From Rhizobium etli 8C-3 (GTDB taxonomy: Bacteria > Pseudomonadota > Alphaproteobacteria > Rhizobiales > Rhizobiaceae): a stretch of DNA of 64,000 nucleotides. Location: contig NZ_CP017244.1 in the NCBI RefSeq assembly GCF_001908375.1, positions 496,001-560,000 of the forward strand, written 5' to 3'. The translations under genes and the position numbers were made by a program. Numbering within the stretch: position 1 is the first letter of the stretch; every line of letters begins with the position of its first letter. This document shows positions 60,707 to 64,000 of this stretch, in pieces. The notes under the pieces are model-generated. The model saw nothing but the letters and a program-made list of their open reading frames with translations. It was not told the DNA's origin and did not search any database.

Positions 60707-63700
60707 ATGAAGGTCGGTTCCTGGCTGCGCGATCAAGGCCTGGAACAGTACGAGGAAGCGTTCCGGCAAAATGACATCGACGCGGAAATACTTCGGGACC
60801 TTACCGCCGAAGACCTGATTGGGCTCGGAGTCATTTCAGTAGGGCACCGCCGCAAACTACTCGCTTCGATTGCAAAGCTGCGCGAGACCGTTCAACAGGT
60901 ATCCAGGCCAGCCGGCGATAGATCAGTCGCCACCGGAGCGGAACGCCGCCAACTCACCGTGATGTTTGTCGACCTCGTCGAGTCGACTGCGCTCTCGCTA
61001 CGGCTTGACCCAGAGGAGATGAGCGAATTGCTGCGCCACTATCAGAGGGCGGTGGCGGGCGCAATTGCGCGGTTCGAGGGGCACGTTGCAAAGTATATGG
61101 GCGATGGAGTCCTTGCATATTTCGGTTATCCGCGTGCTCACGAGGATGAGGCCGAACGGGCCGTGCGGGCGGGGCTGGCGGCAGTCGAGGCAGTTCGGGA
61201 TCTGCGACCACCGCATGGTGGGATGCTTCAAGCTCGGGTCGGCATCGCCACCGGCCTGGTGGTTGTCGGTGAGCTGGTTGGTGAAGGTGTAGCACGTGAG
61301 GAGGCAGTCGTCGGCGACACGCCCAATCTAGCGGCGCGGCTGCAAAGTCTGGCCGAACCTGGAACCGTGGTGGTGGCATTCCGTACGAGGCAGTTAATCG
61401 GTGCTTTTTTTGATCTTGACGAACTTTGTTTCCAACCACTGAAGGGTTTCCCTGGTTCCGTACGCGCTTGGCGCGTGCTCGGTGAAAGCGCTGTGGAAAG
61501 CCGTTTCGAAGCCTTGCACGGGTCGGCCCTGACCCCGCTGGTCGGTCGCGACCGTGAGATTGGACTCCTGCTGAAGCACTGGGAAGCAATTAAGGAAGGC
61601 GAAGGCCAGGTTGTGCTGCTTGCGGGCGAGCCCGGCATCGGCAAGTCGCGCCTTGTCCGGGCCCTGCGGCGGCGAGTGGAAAGCGAACCGCATACGACAG
61701 TCAATCACTATTGCTCGCCGTATTATCAGAGCAGCCCGCTTCATCCGGTGATTGGCCTCCTGAAGCGGGCGGCCGGGTTCGCTGCAGGCGATCCCTCCGA
61801 AGTGAAACTGGACAAACTCGAGGGGCTGCTCGCGCTTTCAACTGAAGATGTCGCCGGCGTTGCCCCTTTGCTCGCGGCGCTGCTGTCGATTCCAGCAGGT
61901 GATCGCTATCCACCCTCGGAGTTGAATCCGCATCTGCAGAAGGAGCAGACGCTGGAGGTGTTAGTCGATCAACTCATGGGGCTCGCGGCACATCAGCCTG
62001 TCTTGGCCGTGTATGAAGACATTCATTGGGCGGATCCAACCTCGCTGGAGTTGCTCGATCGGGTGATTGACCGCGTGCAGGGCTCGCGGGTACTGGTGGT
62101 TATCACGTTTCGTCCTGAGTTCCTGCCACCGTGGCTGGGCTATGCCCATGTCACTGCGCTGACGCTTAGTCGTTTGAGCCGACGGCAGGGCACAGCTATG
62201 GTCGAGAGGCTGACCGGTGGCAGGGAGCTGCCCGCCGAAGTACTGGATGACATCATCGCAAAGACAGACGGCGTGCCTCTGTTCCTGGAAGAGCTGACGC
62301 GGGCCGTGATTGAGACCAACATGCTCAAGGACGAGGGCGACCATTACTCTCTTGCCAGTCCGCTGTCAGCTATTCCAATTCCAGCCACGCTTCAGGAGTC
62401 GCTTTTGGCTCGGCTCGACCGACTCGTCTCTGCTAGGGAGGTAGCGCAGCTTGCAGCCGCAATCGGACGAGAATTCTCACACGAGTTGCTTGTGGCAGCC
62501 GCGGCGTTGCCGAAGAGCGAGGTGGAGGATGCGCTGGCCGCCCTTATTGCGTCGGGATTGGTGTTCCGCCACGGGGTTTCTTCGCAGGCGACCTACAGCT
62601 TCAAGCACGCGCTTGTACGCGATGCGGCGTATGCGACGCTTGTGCGGACGAAACGGCTGCGCTTGCACGCCGGGATCGCCAGGGCGATCGAGCATGGATT
62701 CCCGGAGATCGTCCAGGGGCAACCAGAACTTTTAGCCCAGCACTACTCGGAGGCGGGACTGCCTGCACTGGCGATCGGTTACTGGATCAGGGCCGGGCAA
62801 GCCGCGATTGCGCGCTCCGCAACGGCGGAAGCGATTACCCATCTGACAAGAGGGCTGGAACTGCTTGAACCCCTACCTGATGATGCTGCACGGCGCCGGC
62901 AGGAACTCGAGCTGCAAGTCGCTCTTGGCGTAGCCCTGATGATTGCCAAGGGTTGGGCAGCGCCGGAGGTCGGGCGTAGCAACGCGCGAGCGCGCGAATT
63001 ATGCGGGCAGCTCGGTGGCTCAAATCGGCTCTTGCCCGTCCTCTACGGGGACTGGGCCTTCCACGTCGTGCGCGCGGAGTTGGAGGCGGGGCGAAAGGCA
63101 GGAGAGGAGCTGCTCCTTCGCGCCCGAGAAGAAGGGGATGTATCGGCTGAAACTGTCGGCAACCGCATCGCTGGAACCGATGCATTCCTTCGCGGCGAGT
63201 TGGTCATCGCCCGCGAATATCTGGAGAGGTCGCTCGCCCTTTATGACCCGCAGCAACACCGCTCCCTCGCCTTCCTGTTCGCCCAGGACCCCCGGGTAGC
63301 AGGGGCGTCCGTCCTATCATGGACGCTGTTCGCTCTTGGCTATCCCGTTCAGGCCCAGACGAAGAGCGACGAGGCGTTGACGGACGCAAGGGAACTGTCC
63401 CACCGCAACACCCTCGGCTATGCCCTGCTTTATGGCTGCATCCTGTCGCAGCTTCGCGGCGACTGGCGAGAGGCACGGGACCGAGCAGACTCACTGATCA
63501 CACTCGCGGGAGCGCAGGGCTCTCCACACTTTCTTGGGGCAGGAATGGTCATTCGAGGCTGGACCTTGGGAGAGACAGGCGAGTTACAGGCGGCCATCAC
63601 TCAGGTTCAAGAAGGTTTGGGGTCGTGGCAGATGACTGGAGCGAGATTCCTGGTTCCATTTTTTCTAAGCTTGCTCGCGCACCTTGAAACCCGAGCCGGC

Positions 63701-64000
63701 AAAGCGAAGACGGGGTTGGATTTGCTGACCGACGCGCTGGGTCGGGTGCGCGAAACTGGCGAGCGGTGGTTCGAGGCGGAGCTCCATCGGCTGTCAGGCG
63801 AACTGATGCTGCAGTTGCCGATGGTTGATCGAGCCAGGGTGGAGGCACGGCTCCGGCACGCGATTGATGTCGCCCGAGGGCAACACGCCGACTTGTGGGA
63901 GTTGCGCGCGGCGACAAGTCTCGGCCGGCTACAGATCGGGGAGAATCGGGGCGGCGAAGCTCATGACCTGCTCGCGCCCCTCTATCACAAGTTTACCGAA
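60707..64000 (+). CDS. SAM-class III cyclase-AAA protein, right end outside window
   Basis: The frame runs from ATG 60707 to the window edge, 1098 codons. Residues 1-62 form a SAM domain (WLRDQGLEQYEEAFRQNDID). Residues 83-255 form a class III adenylate/guanylate cyclase domain with metal-binding Asp89 (FVDLVEST) and Asp133 (YMGDGVLAYFG), and VVGDTPNLAARLQ. An AAA/STAND-type ATPase follows: Walker A GEPGIGKS (307-314) and Walker B VLAVYEDIHWADP near residue 434. TPR-like helical repeats fill the C-terminal half. This layout is common in rhizobia, where several such cyclases exist per genome. Only a few residues are likely missing. Confidence 0.9.
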   Translation, partial: MKVGSWLRDQGLEQYEEAFRQNDIDAEILRDLTAEDLIGLGVISVGHRRKLLASIAKLRETVQQVSRPAGDRSVATGAERRQLTVMFVDLVESTALSLRLDPEEMSELLRHYQRAVAGAIARFEGHVAKYMGDGVLAYFGYPRAHEDEAERAVRAGLAAVEAVRDLRPPHGGMLQARVGIATGLVVVGELVGEGVAREEAVVGDTPNLAARLQSLAEPGTVVVAFRTRQLIGAFFDLDELCFQPLKGFPGSVRAWRVLGESAVESRFEALHGSALTPLVGRDREIGLLLKHWEAIKEGEGQVVLLAGEPGIGKSRLVRALRRRVESEPHTTVNHYCSPYYQSSPLHPVIGLLKRAAGFAAGDPSEVKLDKLEGLLALSTEDVAGVAPLLAALLSIPAGDRYPPSELNPHLQKEQTLEVLVDQLMGLAAHQPVLAVYEDIHWADPTSLELLDRVIDRVQGSRVLVVITFRPEFLPPWLGYAHVTALTLSRLSRRQGTAMVERLTGGRELPAEVLDDIIAKTDGVPLFLEELTRAVIETNMLKDEGDHYSLASPLSAIPIPATLQESLLARLDRLVSAREVAQLAAAIGREFSHELLVAAAALPKSEVEDALAALIASGLVFRHGVSSQATYSFKHALVRDAAYATLVRTKRLRLHAGIARAIEHGFPEIVQGQPELLAQHYSEAGLPALAIGYWIRAGQAAIARSATAEAITHLTRGLELLEPLPDDAARRRQELELQVALGVALMIAKGWAAPEVGRSNARARELCGQLGGSNRLLPVLYGDWAFHVVRAELEAGRKAGEELLLRAREEGDVSAETVGNRIAGTDAFLRGELVIAREYLERSLALYDPQQHRSLAFLFAQDPRVAGASVLSWTLFALGYPVQAQTKSDEALTDARELSHRNTLGYALLYGCILSQLRGDWREARDRADSLITLAGAQGSPHFLGAGMVIRGWTLGETGELQAAITQVQEGLGSWQMTGARFLVPFFLSLLAHLETRAGKAKTGLDLLTDALGRVRETGERWFEAELHRLSGELMLQLPMVDRARVEARLRHAIDVARGQHADLWELRAATSLGRLQIGENRGGEAHDLLAPLYHKFTE

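Noticed and set aside
60707..64000. Cyclase-AAA protein as an antiphage signalling system
   Set aside because: It is a class III cyclase with a SAM domain, a common regulatory layout, with no defence effector gene visible in the window.
1..64000. CRISPR arrays, tRNA and rRNA genes, prophage genes
   Set aside because: I saw no spaced direct-repeat array, no cloverleaf with CCA-type end, no rRNA stretch and no phage structural gene on either strand.

Overview
The window looks like accessory DNA from a Rhizobiaceae alphaproteobacterium (Rhizobium, Sinorhizobium/Ensifer or a close relative). The base composition is GC-rich. It carries many ABC and TTT uptake systems with private regulators and a complete matR-matABC malonate locus of the Rhizobium type. 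It also has an IS427-group IS5 remnant and several rhizobial-style small stress proteins (DUF1236, PCC/DUF296, Spy-like). I see no rRNA, tRNA, ribosomal or core replication genes, so a chromid, megaplasmid or chromosomal island is plausible; that is inference.

Layout. 0-0.7 kb: the N-terminal two thirds or more of a GH25 muramidase lipoprotein, cut by the window edge. 0.86-7.2 kb: a divergent unit in which a MocR-type regulator faces an operon for a cytosolic binding-fold protein, a polar amino acid ABC transporter and an M20D amidohydrolase. 7.6-10 kb: msrB-msrA and a hydrolase-OsmC fusion. 10-16.9 kb: a MOSC pseudogene, two hypothetical proteins, an aldo/keto reductase with its divergent LysR, a secreted protein, and a nucleoside deaminase with a degenerate IS5-family element sitting in its stop codon. 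17.1-23.7 kb: a LacI-controlled sugar ABC operon with a GH63-type hydrolase. 23.9-32.8 kb: two divergent operons sharing one promoter region (RidA, RpiR, SDR, GH20, M81, MFS against a SnoaL-like protein and a second M81). 32.8-33.4 kb: two gene remnants.

33.6-41.2 kb: a patchwork of small proteins, including a MarR/DUF3861/monooxygenase divergon, two DUF1236 proteins, a PCC-domain protein, a general-stress-like protein and several short hypotheticals. 41.4-44 kb: a Spy/CpxP-like protein with an OmpR-type two-component system. 44-50.5 kb: a FadR-type GntR regulator divergent from a PdxA-like dehydrogenase, a complete tripartite tricarboxylate transporter and a SAF-domain homoserine-dehydrogenase-like oxidoreductase. 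50.7-55 kb: LysR genes, an ArgP/ArgO-type pair, a second LysE-family exporter and a DapA-family lyase. 55.3-60.5 kb: matC, matB and matA, divergent from matR, with a recognisable MatR operator. 60.7-64 kb: a large SAM, class III cyclase and AAA protein, open at the right edge.

Most blocks follow one logic: a ligand-sensing regulator with an inverted-repeat operator, an importer, and one to three enzymes for an unusual carbon or nitrogen source. The two least explained are the twin-M81/GH20/RidA/SDR divergon (25.2-32.8 kb) and the PdxA/TTT/SAF-oxidoreductase cluster (44-50.5 kb). Either could be an uncharacterised catabolic pathway. Their substrates cannot be read from sequence.
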